Assembly (NCBI GenBank): GCA_016712405.1
Contig: JADJRD010000014.1
Location: 1-64,000, forward strand
Direction of reading: 5' to 3'
Length of the DNA: 64,000 nt
Origin: Cellvibrio sp.
Lineage (GTDB): Bacteria; Pseudomonadota; Gammaproteobacteria; Pseudomonadales; Cellvibrionaceae
The position numbers and the translations under genes are program-made. Below are positions 1 through 9,508 of this stretch, piece after piece. Under the pieces are notes generated by a model. The model ran no database searches and had not been told where the DNA came from. It worked only from the letters and a program-made list of their open reading frames with translations. Each line of letters opens with the position of its first letter. Position 1 is the stretch's first letter.

Positions 1-287
1 CGCCAAATAAACCCCACTCTTGCCAGCTTGTAAGCAATATCGCACAGCAAAATCCGAAAATTCCCACTGGCACATAAAATTTCAATAGATAAAATGACCA
101 GCGCAAGGACGGGAACCAAAACAGGAGGTTTTGGTTAACGGAAAAACGTTTCAGGATGAAACGATTAAATGGATGTTGAACTGTAGGGAAAAGGCAGGAG
201 CCGATGATGTCATGATGACGTTTGAACTGCAGGATGCGGGAGTTGGCAGGACGCGACTCCCTTTTTATTTCGAATGTATTTTTCTTA

Positions 288-1726
288 TTATTGTTTTTCG
301 TTTTTCAGATCACAATTCCACGGCAAACATTTTTCTATTTCTTCAACAGTTGTTGCGTTAGGTAATTCCGTAAAAATATTTTTCAAATAGGCATAAGGTT
401 CAAGGCCATTGGCTTTTGCAGTTTCAATCAAGCTGTATAAATTGGCACTTGAGGTTGCGCCTTTTTGACTCGCACTGAACAACCAATTTTTTCGACCCAC
501 CACAAAAGGTCTAATAGCATTTTCAGCGGCATTGTTATCTATCGGATAATCCCCCGAATCGAGATAACGAATTAATCTTGGCCATTGCTCGTGTAAATAA
601 AATAACGCTTTACCAATCGCCGATTCAGGCGGCGAATGGGCAATGCTTTTATCCAGCCAGGATTTTAATTTATCGATAATCGGTTTGGATTGTTGTTGTC
701 GTACAGTCATTTTTTCGGATGATGGCTTTTCTTTGATGTCACTTTCAATGCGATAGAGTTGTTGAATGTAGGCCAATGCCTGATCCGCTTTTCCGGTTTT
801 GCCTTTGGGTTGCATTTTTGCGCATCGATAAATTTGCGTCGTGCATGTGCCCAACAACCTAATCGATGTAGTTGATTTTTGTCGCACACACCGTTGTAGC
901 CGGAAAAACCATCGACCATCAGTGCGCCTTGATAATCGCGCAGTAAAGCTTCAGCGGCTTTTCCACTGCGTGTCGGCTCGTATTGAAACAACACCGCAGC
1001 ACGTGAATCAAATTAATCAGTGGTTGCACTAACTGACCGCAACGAATCATCCAATTCGCTAATGTGGTGCGATCCAACTCAATGCCAATACGTTTGAAGA
1101 TGTCGGTTTGTCGATAAAGTGGTAAAGCATCTACATATTTTTGTGTAGCAACACTCGCGAGCAAACCGGGTGATGCGATACTTTTGTCGATAGGTTGGGC
1201 AGGCTTACTGGCCGTGATTAAAAAATCCTTCGCAGCAAGGGCAGGCGTATTTGAAACGCTTGTAGTGCAGCACTTGAATCTTCGCTGGAATCACATCCAG
1301 TTGTTCGTGTGATTCAAAACCGATTTGTTTTAAAACAGAACCATCGTGCGGGCAGACTTTCTGCTCTTCAGGCAGATCATGGATAATCTCAACGCGAGGT
1401 AAATTCGCAGGAATAGATTCGCGATGTTTTTTGCGTTGATGCGCTGCAACAGTAACCGTGGCATCTTGTGATTCAACTTCGGTATTCGAAGAAGCGCTTT
1501 CATCTTCTTCCGCCTCAACAAACAAGTCAGCCTGAATCGCTTCCAGCTTTTCACTGGAGGATCCAAACTGTTTTTGATTCAGTGAGCGGATGTAATCTTC
1601 AAGCAGTTGAATGCGGTTGTTTTTATCAGAGATGACTTTATTGTTTTCTGAAATAATTTTATCTTTTTCAGAAATTATTTCTTTTAGTTGATCTATTTCT
1701 TGAGTGATTTCGTGAGTATTTTGCAT
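288..1726 (-). pseudogene. tnpC: IS66 transposase TnpC, broken (deletion and frameshifts)
   Basis: This is the DDE transposase of IS66, normally about 520 residues. The N-terminal part (coiled coil, then a CPHDGS/CPCC zinc-finger-like region) is readable from 1726 down to about 1219, where a run of six T instead of five shifts the frame. A 124-bp deletion near 1003-1004, relative to the right copy, removes the segment coding HADETRV and with it the first catalytic aspartate. One more single-base loss lies at the T run near 815. The C-terminal part with NNAAENAIRPF, which carries the catalytic glutamate, remains readable. Adding back 124 bases makes the length match a full gene. This copy cannot code an active transposase. 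Confidence 0.92.
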
Positions 1727-1792
1727 GAATGTATTTTACCAAAAATGCCATTCATGCAACAGAAAAATATTGCTTTAATAACAATAATTATA

Positions 1793-2143
1793 TTAAAACA
1801 AATCCGTAAATACAGATTCAGTGTGAGGCGTTAACTTCGCAATATCCAATCCACGCAACAACCAATCAAACTGCTCATCGGTTAATAACAAAACAGAATC
1901 ACCCTTGCGCGGCCATTTGAACCTGTTCCTCTCCAAGCGTTTATACCACAAACAAAACCCGGTTTTGTCCCAGTAAAGAATTTTGATTTTGTTACGCGAG
2001 CGATTGCCAAACACAAACAGTGCACCGGAAAATACATCCAGCTCCATCACGTCGCTCACGCGAATACTTAACCCATTAATCGACTGCCGGAAATCCACAG
2101 GGTCGCGGTGCACATAAATCGTAACTGATTCCCGGCGAATCAT
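1793..2143 (-). CDS. tnpB: IS66 accessory protein TnpB
   Basis: This 116-residue protein is the IS66 Orf2-like family (IS66 TnpB), recognised from the start IYVHRDPVDFRQSINGL and the core VFGNRSRNKIKILYWDKTGFCLWYKRLE. It is required with TnpA and TnpC for IS66 transposition, but its biochemical role is not well defined. It overlaps tnpA by four bases, so the two are probably translationally coupled. It is identical to the copy at 10630-10980. Confidence 0.95.
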   Translation of the reverse strand: MIRRESVTIYVHRDPVDFRQSINGLSIRVSDVMELDVFSGALFVFGNRSRNKIKILYWDKTGFCLWYKRLERNRFKWPRKGDSVLLLTDEQFDWLLRGLDIAKLTPHTESVFTDLF

Positions 2144-2433
2144 GACAGTGCTTTAATCAGTTGCGACAACCAAATCACATCAGGCAAGCTTTCGAATTGC
2201 AATGAACAAGATTCCAAACGGCACTCTAGCCTGTAGCTTGTTGTAGTGGCATGTTGCTTCATGCGAGCAACTGGTATGAATGCCGCTTCGTCGGTGTTAC
2301 ACAATTGCGTTCTGCGCAAACTGAAATAGGCTTGATCAAGATCATGCTGTTTGCAAAATGCAGCGGCGGTTAAACCGCTGTCCGCATGTTGCTGAAAGAG
2401 TGATAGCCATTGTTCTTTGCTGCGTCGAATCAT
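2140..2433 (-). CDS. tnpA: IS66 accessory protein TnpA
   Basis: This 97-residue protein matches the IS66 TnpA family: an N-terminal helix-turn-helix-like part (W..LF.QHADSGLTAAAFCKQHDL) and a variable tail. It is probably the DNA-binding accessory factor of the element. A strong ribosome site (aggaggc) sits just ahead of the ATG. It is identical to the copy at 10340-10633. Confidence 0.95.
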   Translation of the reverse strand: MIRRSKEQWLSLFQQHADSGLTAAAFCKQHDLDQAYFSLRRTQLCNTDEAAFIPVARMKQHATTTSYRLECRLESCSLQFESLPDVIWLSQLIKALS

Positions 2434-2488
2434 AATGCCTCCTGGATTGTTTTGGAGGCTTGAGGTTAATCGGTTTTAGGTTTGGGTG

Positions 2489-2590
2489 TTAGGTGGGGTT
2501 GTTTTGGCGCTTACGGTCTTTTTTATTTTTGGTAACTATAAATACAACTATCACTGAAACTATTAGAATAATTGGTATGTATTCTTTCAT
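2489..2590 (-). pseudogene. Possible small membrane protein cut by the IS66 end
   Basis: An ATG at 2590 with GGA eight bases upstream opens a 33-codon frame. It begins MKEYIPIILIVSVIVVFIV, a single hydrophobic segment followed by lysines, and then runs across the IS66 terminal repeat and stops inside the element at 2489. The last codons are therefore IS sequence, and any native C-terminus has been lost. The size is so small that chance cannot be excluded. No family is recognised. Confidence 0.3.
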
Positions 2591-2683
2591 TATTAAATTC
2601 CACTTTTAATTTCTATTGCCTATATCCAGAATACCTTTAGATTCAGGGCTTCGTTTAGAATAAGGTTAGCACAACAACTCGAA

Positions 2684-3997
2684 TCATTTCTTATTTAGAT
2701 AGACTTTTCTAAGTTTCCTGTACTCTTTGAGAATTTCAAAATTTATAGATTTTAAATTGTCTAAGTAATTGTTTCTTCTTTTCACTTTTGATTCCTCTGA
2801 GAAAAACCATTCTATGGATTCCTCACACCCATTTTTTATAAAGTAATCATATGAGTTCATTTCAGGGATAGGGATAAGTGCTCCAGATTGATTATTTATG
2901 ATGGTACTTTTAATTGGAAAAGCATTCAAAAGATCTCTAAGCTCATCATCGAAAGTAAGAAAGAAAGGAATCATATAACTCCCCTCACCAGCAAATGCTA
3001 TTAACTCCTCCATAAAGCGTGGCACCATCATATCCCAAGCTATATTGTCGATTACCTTTAAGAATCCTTTTGGCATAGTCCCTAAATTTACCTGATTAAG
3101 AAAAGGACTATTTTTTCTATCTGTAAAATACTTATGCGCAATAATTGTTTCTCTTTCTAGATATACGCCAATATTGTTGTGTACATAGTGCAGAAATTCA
3201 TCTAACTTTTTTCTTCCCCCTTTATCAGAAGAAAATTGAATATTATACATCTGTAAAAGATATAGAAGTATTATTCGCTGAATTCGTAAAAGTTTAATCG
3301 TTCTATTTTTTCCATTTTCTGAAGCATAGAAATCAAATGTATACCTAATAGCATTTCTAACAGCTGATCGAAAATTTAGGATAGATTCCGGTGATGATGT
3401 TTTCTTATATTTTTTACAATCAACCGCTCGAAATAGCTCTAAACTTATCAAATTCCATCTAAATTTCTTATTTAGGCTCTTCCAGAACTGGAAAGGATTT
3501 GAGGAGCTTCCAGACGTTAATGCTCTAACGTATACAGACTTCGTGTTTTCGGTTAAATAAAATAAGTGGTCATAATTTAAATCATCGTGAAGTAATTGAT
3601 CTAATAGTTCAATAATTTTTGATTGGTTTTTTCCTAGTCTTCCACCCTGCACAATGGTTTTAATATAGCTAGCCAAATTAGTATCGAATGCCAACGTATA
3701 ATCAATAGGGATTTTTACTTGATTATTCTTTATGGTTGTTCTAATTAATTCGTCATTAATAAAATATAGATTTTCTTTTGAAAAATAATGTACTAAATAT
3801 TTCCTGTAAATATGCGAATCAACGACCTTATGCCGTAAAGGAATAACCCTATCATAGTTTGGTAATGCAACAATTGCATCCAGTTCTGGATGCAAGCAAC
3901 ACAGGTTTAACCAAGCATGAAATACATCTTCAACAGTTTTCGACTCTGATAGACGTAAGACACAATTGTTGAAATAGTTTTCATTAAATACCTCCAT
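2684..3997 (-). CDS. Last gene of the Tn7-like operon, function unknown
   Basis: This 437-residue soluble protein is not one I recognise. It follows the preceding gene by 20 bp with a ribosome site (aaggtga) ahead of its ATG, so it is probably transcribed with the tns genes. It is rich in Lys, Asn, Ile and Phe, has no membrane segment or signal peptide, and shows no nucleotide-binding or nuclease motif that I can see. Its position after TniQ resembles the extra genes (called tniD/tniE) of Tn6022/AbaR-type Tn7-like elements, so a role in target choice is a reasonable guess from context only. Base composition is AT-rich like the rest of the operon and unlike the core genes. Confidence 0.75.
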   Translation of the reverse strand: MEVFNENYFNNCVLRLSESKTVEDVFHAWLNLCCLHPELDAIVALPNYDRVIPLRHKVVDSHIYRKYLVHYFSKENLYFINDELIRTTIKNNQVKIPIDYTLAFDTNLASYIKTIVQGGRLGKNQSKIIELLDQLLHDDLNYDHLFYLTENTKSVYVRALTSGSSSNPFQFWKSLNKKFRWNLISLELFRAVDCKKYKKTSSPESILNFRSAVRNAIRYTFDFYASENGKNRTIKLLRIQRIILLYLLQMYNIQFSSDKGGRKKLDEFLHYVHNNIGVYLERETIIAHKYFTDRKNSPFLNQVNLGTMPKGFLKVIDNIAWDMMVPRFMEELIAFAGEGSYMIPFFLTFDDELRDLLNAFPIKSTIINNQSGALIPIPEMNSYDYFIKNGCEESIEWFFSEESKVKRRNNYLDNLKSINFEILKEYRKLRKVYLNKK

Positions 3998-4017
3998 TAT
4001 TCACCTTTATTTATCTG

Positions 4018-4797
4018 TTATAAAAATCCATAAAATATCAATATATTTTCCAAATCTTTCCTTTCATATAATTTTTGCCGTAGTTGAAAATCCTTTTCAT
4101 AATCTACGGGGTACACACATCTCGATATTAAATAACTGATTAACGTTCTTGAATTTATACCTATTCTTTTCGAAATCACTGATAAAAATACATACTTATT
4201 TTCGAAATCTTCCAAATTTTTCTTTGTTATCCACCTAGTTTGATTGTCAGATGACTGAAGATATTTTAGATATCCATGATTAACTAATTGATAGGTTAGC
4301 TCTTGGTTAATTTGCAATAGTTTAGCTGCGCTCGGTACAGTCATTTTATCAATGCTCGATTTATCTTTATAGCGTTTTATCCAAGCTAAAAATTCAACCC
4401 GCGAAAAAACTAATGAAGCAAAACCCGTTTTACTATTATTTCTACCAACTGGTGACAACTCTTTTTTTTCAATTGCATTTAGTAATGTAATTAGTGGATC
4501 TTTTATTGATCCACTATGGAATTGTAATAGCTGAGAAAATGTCCATGTATCTTCATCCGTGCTCATTAGGCCGGCTAAAAATCTATCTCTGTAGGTAGAT
4601 ATTTCATCTCTCGAAAATCTCCATACTGCACTTGTTCCTTTAACTGGGGGTATTGCTACATCAAATAGATTTTGATCTTTCAATATTGAAAACTGAAGTT
4701 TTGTAAGTCCAAGAACTATAGCAGCTTCTTTAGCTGTAATATAATCTCTAATTCGATACAATCTATCTTCCAAATCTGGTTTATAGATGTAAATCAT
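4018..4797 (-). CDS. Helix-turn-helix protein coupled to TniQ in Tn7-like operon
   Basis: This 259-residue protein has several stretches that look like MerR/excisionase-type or TnsD C-terminal helix-turn-helix units: about residues 18-60 (ITAKEAAIVLGLTK...FSRDEI), 150-195 (MTVPSAAKLLQINQELTYQLVNHG...TKKNLEDF) and 200-255 (LSVISKRIGINSRTLISYLI). Its ATG overlaps the tniQ stop as ATGA, so translation is coupled. In Tn7 the long TnsD carries its target-binding helices after the TniQ domain. Here the TniQ protein is short, and this gene could supply the missing DNA-binding half as a separate protein. That split is an inference. The motif assignments rest on pattern only. Confidence 0.75.
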   Translation of the reverse strand: MIYIYKPDLEDRLYRIRDYITAKEAAIVLGLTKLQFSILKDQNLFDVAIPPVKGTSAVWRFSRDEISTYRDRFLAGLMSTDEDTWTFSQLLQFHSGSIKDPLITLLNAIEKKELSPVGRNNSKTGFASLVFSRVEFLAWIKRYKDKSSIDKMTVPSAAKLLQINQELTYQLVNHGYLKYLQSSDNQTRWITKKNLEDFENKYVFLSVISKRIGINSRTLISYLISRCVYPVDYEKDFQLRQKLYERKDLENILIFYGFL

Positions 4798-5828
4798 AGT
4801 CCTTTTTGTTTATGATCTTTTTCCCATCTAATTAGATGATTTTCTATTGCGTTTTTCAATACACTTTTGTGAATATCAAATTCTCTACATGCTGACTGAA
4901 ACGGAATCCAAGGGTGTTGTGTTATTGTTTCTGCATGAAAATTTATATTGCGACGACTTAACGGTTTATGCCAATTTCTATTAATGTATTCTTCAATAGA
5001 AATTCTTATAGGCTCTAGGGAATCTTGTTTAAATTTTTCATAGAATTCACATCTAAACTTTGTAAGAAATATCCCAGGAGCATTAGCATTTTCATATATC
5101 GATTCATTTACTCTCTTTAAGAAATTGGTGAACCCTGATTTCCCAGAAAATAGTGCTTCCGCTGCATTACTGATATTAGTTCTTGCTCTATCCATATCTC
5201 GAAGGTTAACTGCTTCATTTCTAAATCCAAACCATTTTGTAAAAAACATTACAAGATCAAGTCTTTCCGCAAATGAAAGGAAATTACTTTTATCTAAATC
5301 ATGTTCAATTGGTATCCCGAGCGAGTATTTTTGCAACCTAATAACTTCTTCCGAAGCCTCGCTTACTTCCAATGTTGTATATGGTTCACCACATTTACAA
5401 GACGTAATCTTGGAATTGGAAAACGAATTTTGAGTTTCGCATTTAAAGCAAAAATCATGGAGCCAAATTTTATGCTTTAAACAGACAACAGAGACTCTTA
5501 GTTGCCAGCACATTTTAAAGTACGGTTTATCCTTCAAACACAAGGGACAAAACCTATGTCCCCGAGCTACAAAATAATTTTGTGATAACTCTCTATACTG
5601 CTTGTAGTTATTATTTTCTCTAAAGCCAGTCCAATCATATTTAGCAAGAATCTTATAGTAGAAGTCATGAATTACCGAACTTACCTTGGAGTGATGTTCC
5701 CCAATAAACCATTTAAAAGATCCATAATTATTTAGCTCCGCTATACGAATCAAATACCCTATTGGCGATTCATCTGGATAGCATGAAGGGAAGAGTAATG
5801 GTTTTATCAATCCAACTTTGTAACTCAT
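4794..5828 (-). CDS. tniQ: TniQ/TnsD-family target-selection protein
   Basis: This is a 344-residue TniQ-domain protein. The N-terminus has the family pattern LLFPSCYPDESPIGYLIRIAE. It is followed by the zinc-binding cluster C94-x2-C97, C116-x2-H119, C127-x2-C130 and C144-x-C146. TniQ/TnsD proteins choose the insertion site and recruit the TnsC ATPase. The length is short compared with Tn7 TnsD (about 500 residues) and close to TniQ of Tn5053 or Tn6022-like elements. The ATG overlaps the tnsC stop (ATGA), and the stop overlaps the next gene in the same way. The target of this protein cannot be read from sequence alone; the location beside the gyrB 3' end is suggestive only. Confidence 0.9.
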   Translation of the reverse strand: MSYKVGLIKPLLFPSCYPDESPIGYLIRIAELNNYGSFKWFIGEHHSKVSSVIHDFYYKILAKYDWTGFRENNNYKQYRELSQNYFVARGHRFCPLCLKDKPYFKMCWQLRVSVVCLKHKIWLHDFCFKCETQNSFSNSKITSCKCGEPYTTLEVSEASEEVIRLQKYSLGIPIEHDLDKSNFLSFAERLDLVMFFTKWFGFRNEAVNLRDMDRARTNISNAAEALFSGKSGFTNFLKRVNESIYENANAPGIFLTKFRCEFYEKFKQDSLEPIRISIEEYINRNWHKPLSRRNINFHAETITQHPWIPFQSACREFDIHKSVLKNAIENHLIRWEKDHKQKGL

Positions 5829-6787
5829 TTGCTCAATCTCTCTACCAACACAGAGTCCATTCTATGGAACGGCATTCCAGGCTTATCCAAATTTTCCCAA
5901 ATAAATTTTTTATTAAACGGGTTTAACTTTCCAACACCATCGATCCATACATTTTCTGTGAAAGCAATTTCAAAACATGCAGCATCCAATGTATGTTTTC
6001 TCTGAGCAATAGCTACCTCATAAGCACCTATAAATAGTTTAACAATGCAATCTATAACTCCATTGGTTGCATAAAACAGAGCGACCATGAGATCTTTATT
6101 AAAAAGATTAATTCTATCTGGTAAACCAATTTTTTCATCCAGTGTACATATAACTCCAATAAATTCCTCAAAATCCTTTTGATTATTCATAGAAAATGGA
6201 CTTATATCTATTCTTCGACTAAATCGACGACGCAGCTGTTCATTTATCCTAAGTAGTTGATCACACCGTTCTAGTCCCATTAAAATAATCGATGTTTTTG
6301 ATTTGTCGATTACAGTTTTTAGCCAGTCCGATACATCTTGTGGCGCTCTTTTTCTTCCTTGATCTATAAAATGTTGAAGTTCATCAAAGATGATCATCTT
6401 CACTTCACAATGTTCTAAAAAATTTAATACTCTACTAGTCTTTTGAACAGCTGAGCCGATATGAAATCGAGAATCACCTAATTGAATCAGCATTTCTTCT
6501 GCCAAATTTTTAATTGTAGGTATCGGCGGAGTGTCTATAATTAATATAGGTGTTATAGTTTTAGAGTTTTCTTCCCTTCTAGGAAAATTTGCTTTTATCT
6601 TTTCCTTCAAAGTTGATTTTCCTGTGCCTGACTGCCCAACACAAATGATGTGCTGTGGAATTCCTACTTTTATATTTAATTGATATGCATCTAACATTTT
6701 TCTATAGGCCATATCAAACTGTGAATGATTAATCACTAAGTTTTTAATCATTGCTATTTTTTTAAGGTGCTCTTCAGATAACCGCAT
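5825..6787 (-). CDS. tnsC: TnsC/TniB-family AAA+ transposition regulator
   Basis: This is an AAA+ ATPase that would bridge TniQ at the target and the TnsAB transposase. Walker A is VGQSGTGKST and Walker B is MIIFDELQHF, followed by the arginine-rich QLRRRFSRRI region. I place the start at the ATG at 6787, one base after the tnsB stop and preceded by AGAGGA, giving 320 residues. An in-frame ATG at 6838, inside tnsB, would add 17 residues but lacks a well-placed ribosome site. It is part of a tightly packed operon and ends by overlapping tniQ (ATGA). The family call is firm; the name tnsC or tniB depends on the element class. Confidence 0.92.
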   Translation of the reverse strand: MRLSEEHLKKIAMIKNLVINHSQFDMAYRKMLDAYQLNIKVGIPQHIICVGQSGTGKSTLKEKIKANFPRREENSKTITPILIIDTPPIPTIKNLAEEMLIQLGDSRFHIGSAVQKTSRVLNFLEHCEVKMIIFDELQHFIDQGRKRAPQDVSDWLKTVIDKSKTSIILMGLERCDQLLRINEQLRRRFSRRIDISPFSMNNQKDFEEFIGVICTLDEKIGLPDRINLFNKDLMVALFYATNGVIDCIVKLFIGAYEVAIAQRKHTLDAACFEIAFTENVWIDGVGKLNPFNKKFIWENLDKPGMPFHRMDSVLVERLSK

Positions 6788-6788
6788 A

Positions 6789-8726
6789 CTAATGTTCCTC
6801 TTTTTGAGAGGTATCAAATCGAGGTATTGTCGTAACATTCCATTTATCTAATTTACTAAGTACAGACTTCGTTTTGTTGTTATCTAAATTTGTAAGATCG
6901 TTTTCTTTAATATTAAACCTTGCAGCTTTTTGTCGCGGCCTGATTTTTTTACTGGAACTCAGCTCTTGAATATGTTTGCTAAAAGCAGCTTTTCTTTCCA
7001 TCAGAGTTGATAGATCTTGCTCTAGCTTGCCTTCAATAGATTTTCCCTTTTTAATTTGTAAATGTTGTTTTAAGTTTATTCCAAAAACATAATCCGGTTG
7101 GGTGCAAGGGACGCATATATAATCGTCATTCAGTTCATCGTAAACCCATACTGACTCTATATTTTCTTGGTTATACCTGACTTTTACATCATAGTTTTCG
7201 TAAGACCTTTTTCTTAATAACGTAAGTTCGCTTGAATTATATTGCAATCCGTAGAGATGAATCCCTTCATGCGAAAGCTTTCTAGTCTTTTCCCAACTTA
7301 AAATCAAATCAAGTTGATGCTTACTTTCAGGTAATAATGGCTCTCTTATTTTTAGTCCTTCATTCCATAATGCATAGGGTATACGTTGTGTTGTTCTATT
7401 TATTTCATGGCAATATATATCAATGATCCATTCATGGATTAACTCCTTAAGCTCTGCCAGAGTAACGGAAGCCATTTTTTCTGACTTATAATTACCTCGT
7501 TGATTTATATTTGACCTTGTTGTTCCTGGAATTCTATGGCAAACAGCTCTGTTCAATGTACCTAAAAATCGCTCAATAGCGCCCTTGTAGTTAGGTTGCC
7601 GTTTTGGGCAAAACTGTAATTCAATATTCAATTCTGCGCACATTGCTCGTAATCCATTAGCGTGGAATTCAAGCCCGTTATCGCATATCAACGTCGACGG
7701 AATTCCATATGCAGGCCAATCATAATTTATGTCTGGATAATTATTTTTAATGTAGGTTTTCGGAAAAATGGAATTTTTTAATGCAAGGATTACTCTTGAT
7801 TCTGTAGTGCTATCAAAACTAACCTCAAAACCCAATGGCATTCTTGAATGCTTATCTAGCAACACCGTTAATATTGGACGCCCCTCTGCAAGTCCGGTTT
7901 TTTCATTTACAACCATTACATCTAGTGGTGTATGATCTACCTCAACCCGTTCGAGAATATAATTTGTTGCTACGCCACGCCCTGTTGACCGAAAGTGTTT
8001 GTCTGCAATATCCTTTCCTTCACGAGTAGCAAGAGTTTCATACTTATCTACCTTTCTAAACATTTTGTAAAATTGTGCGCGACTTGGTATGGATAAAGCG
8101 TTCAACCTAATTTTATTGAGATCATTAATTTTATAACATAGCTCTTCGTACACTTGTTGTTTAGTCGGTTTTTGTAGTGAGAAGTACACACTTTCTACGA
8201 CTTCAAAAAAAGTATTTTCTACAATCCCCTTAAATTTTCTACTTTTTGAACTTCCGCTTTTTTTATCGGCCAGAGACATCAAATCATTTTCCGACACATC
8301 CCATTTCTTCCACCATCTAAGTACAGTTGATATGCTAGGAGTATTTCTATCTTCTATTTTTTCACTTACTCGCTCAATAATTTTATCAAGCATTATTTTC
8401 GTTGGTGTGTTGCCAAGAAATCTAATAGCTTCTGATACATATTCTTTTTTCCTTAAAATATTAGTTCTTTCATCTTCCGGCAGATCAAGAAAAACCTTCG
8501 TGTTACGATCCCTATTATTATTTTGACTTTTATTGTATTCACCGCCATGAATTACCAAAACTCCAGAACTTAATAGTTCCATTAATTCAGCTTTATCTAT
8601 TTTTTCAATTGCATGATCAGATACTCTTTCTAAAAAGCACTCACCGGATGTAAACATACGTTCAATTCGGTACTGCGTTTTATTCAAAGTCAGGTGCAAT
8701 CCTGTACGAAAAGAAGCAAGTTTCAT
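6789..8726 (-). CDS. tnsB: TnsB/TniA-family DDE transposase
   Basis: This 645-residue protein is the strand-transferring transposase. The retroviral-integrase-type core has D264 (VEVDHTPLDV), D349 (LICDNGLEF) and E385 (YKGAIERFLG) in the right order and spacing. An N-terminal helix-turn-helix region (about 85-160) and a C-terminal beta-rich Mu-type domain (about 470-560) flank it. It joins transposon 3' ends to target DNA, while TnsA cuts the 5' ends. The start at 8726 lies inside tnsA (47-bp overlap) and is preceded by a weak cgga. The gene is AT-rich compared with the core genome, consistent with transfer. Confidence 0.95.
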   Translation of the reverse strand: MKLASFRTGLHLTLNKTQYRIERMFTSGECFLERVSDHAIEKIDKAELMELLSSGVLVIHGGEYNKSQNNNRDRNTKVFLDLPEDERTNILRKKEYVSEAIRFLGNTPTKIMLDKIIERVSEKIEDRNTPSISTVLRWWKKWDVSENDLMSLADKKSGSSKSRKFKGIVENTFFEVVESVYFSLQKPTKQQVYEELCYKINDLNKIRLNALSIPSRAQFYKMFRKVDKYETLATREGKDIADKHFRSTGRGVATNYILERVEVDHTPLDVMVVNEKTGLAEGRPILTVLLDKHSRMPLGFEVSFDSTTESRVILALKNSIFPKTYIKNNYPDINYDWPAYGIPSTLICDNGLEFHANGLRAMCAELNIELQFCPKRQPNYKGAIERFLGTLNRAVCHRIPGTTRSNINQRGNYKSEKMASVTLAELKELIHEWIIDIYCHEINRTTQRIPYALWNEGLKIREPLLPESKHQLDLILSWEKTRKLSHEGIHLYGLQYNSSELTLLRKRSYENYDVKVRYNQENIESVWVYDELNDDYICVPCTQPDYVFGINLKQHLQIKKGKSIEGKLEQDLSTLMERKAAFSKHIQELSSSKKIRPRQKAARFNIKENDLTNLDNNKTKSVLSKLDKWNVTTIPRFDTSQKEEH

Positions 8727-9423
8727 GATTTTTTTCCGTAGTTATTTGGCTATCTGCTGAAATCGCTACAAATAGATTAATTTGAATGTGATTCTTAACT
8801 ATTAAGGCATAGGCTTTTTTAGGCGAGCCCAAATATTGAATCAAATCACCTAACGTTGGCTCAGCTTGTTGCTGCATCCAATGGCGAGATAATTGAATTA
8901 ATTCTGTGTGGCAGCTAACCCGAAGATAATTTCTAAGAAGTTTGAGGTTGCTTTGAAATATAGGCTGATTTAACTCTTCATCTGTAATGACAACAAATGC
9001 AAAACCTGCTCTCTTCCAAAAGTTGGAAATAGCTTGTAGTTTATTTTTTAGCTCTACATTTTTTAATTTTTCTGCAGGTTTTATTTCTACATAGACTGAC
9101 TCTCCTGTGCTGAGGGTAAGTTCAAAATCTGGTGTATACCTTTTGAGACTACCCAAATACTCATAGAAGATTGTTGTCGGTTGCTCCCTAAAGCTTGACA
9201 CGACAGATGAAAACTCAAATGTGTAACAAGCTTTTTGCTCTAATTGGGACTCCCAAGCAATCATTCGATTATTTTTCACTGAAGGAAAATGACCAACCAC
9301 TCTACCCGTTGTGGGTTTAACAGGTTCTCTAACACGCTGACTTGGTTGTAAAGGAGCAGAAAGCAGACGTAATGATGCTCCCGCGATAGTACCTAAAGGC
9401 ACTAAAGTATTTTTTGAAGGCAT
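8680..9423 (-). CDS. tnsA: TnsA-family endonuclease
   Basis: This 247-residue protein is a restriction-endonuclease-fold nuclease that cleaves the 5' transposon ends, giving cut-and-paste rather than replicative movement. Visible catalytic residues are E58 or E62 (AWESQLEQK), D99 (RYTPDFELTL) and E113-x-K115 (VYVEIKPAEK). The C-terminal half (from about 150) matches the TnsA C-terminal region, which contacts TnsC in Tn7. The length is near the 237-273 residues of TniC/TnsA proteins. It is the first gene of the tns operon. The upstream 180 bp contain paired dyads that probably control it. Confidence 0.92.
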   Translation of the reverse strand: MPSKNTLVPLGTIAGASLRLLSAPLQPSQRVREPVKPTTGRVVGHFPSVKNNRMIAWESQLEQKACYTFEFSSVVSSFREQPTTIFYEYLGSLKRYTPDFELTLSTGESVYVEIKPAEKLKNVELKNKLQAISNFWKRAGFAFVVITDEELNQPIFQSNLKLLRNYLRVSCHTELIQLSRHWMQQQAEPTLGDLIQYLGSPKKAYALIVKNHIQINLFVAISADSQITTEKNHETCFFSYRIAPDFE

Positions 9424-9432
9424 AGATACCCC

Positions 9433-9471
9433 TTACCGAATCCGGTAATGAAAGTTTAACCTTGTGGTTAA
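9433..9471. promoter_or_regulatory. Paired 16-bp dyads upstream of tnsA (candidate operators)
   Basis: Two dyads share one layout of 6-bp arms and a 4-bp centre: TTACCGAATCCGGTAA at 9433-9448 and TTAACCTTGTGGTTAA at 9456-9471. Their centres are 23 bp apart, about two helical turns, so two dimers could bind the same face. They lie 10-48 bp ahead of the tnsA ATG and downstream of the XRE-type regulator gene, which is the obvious candidate binder. The dyads are read directly; their function is inferred. Confidence 0.5.
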
Positions 9472-9508
9472 GTTGTAAGGGATGGCTTGACGGGCTAAGC
9501 GAGGAAAT

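Larger units (their letters stand above)
1..2514 (-). mobile_element. IS66-family insertion sequence, left copy (defective)
   Basis: The right edge is the terminal repeat at 2506-2514 (ggcgcttac). The left edge runs out of the window: position 1 begins five bases inside the other terminal repeat. The content is tnpA, tnpB and tnpC on the minus strand, almost identical to the copy at 10259-12899 but inverted relative to it. Aligning the two shows a 124-bp deletion in tnpC here plus one-base indels. The flanking target duplication cannot be checked because the left flank is outside the window. Confidence 0.93.
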
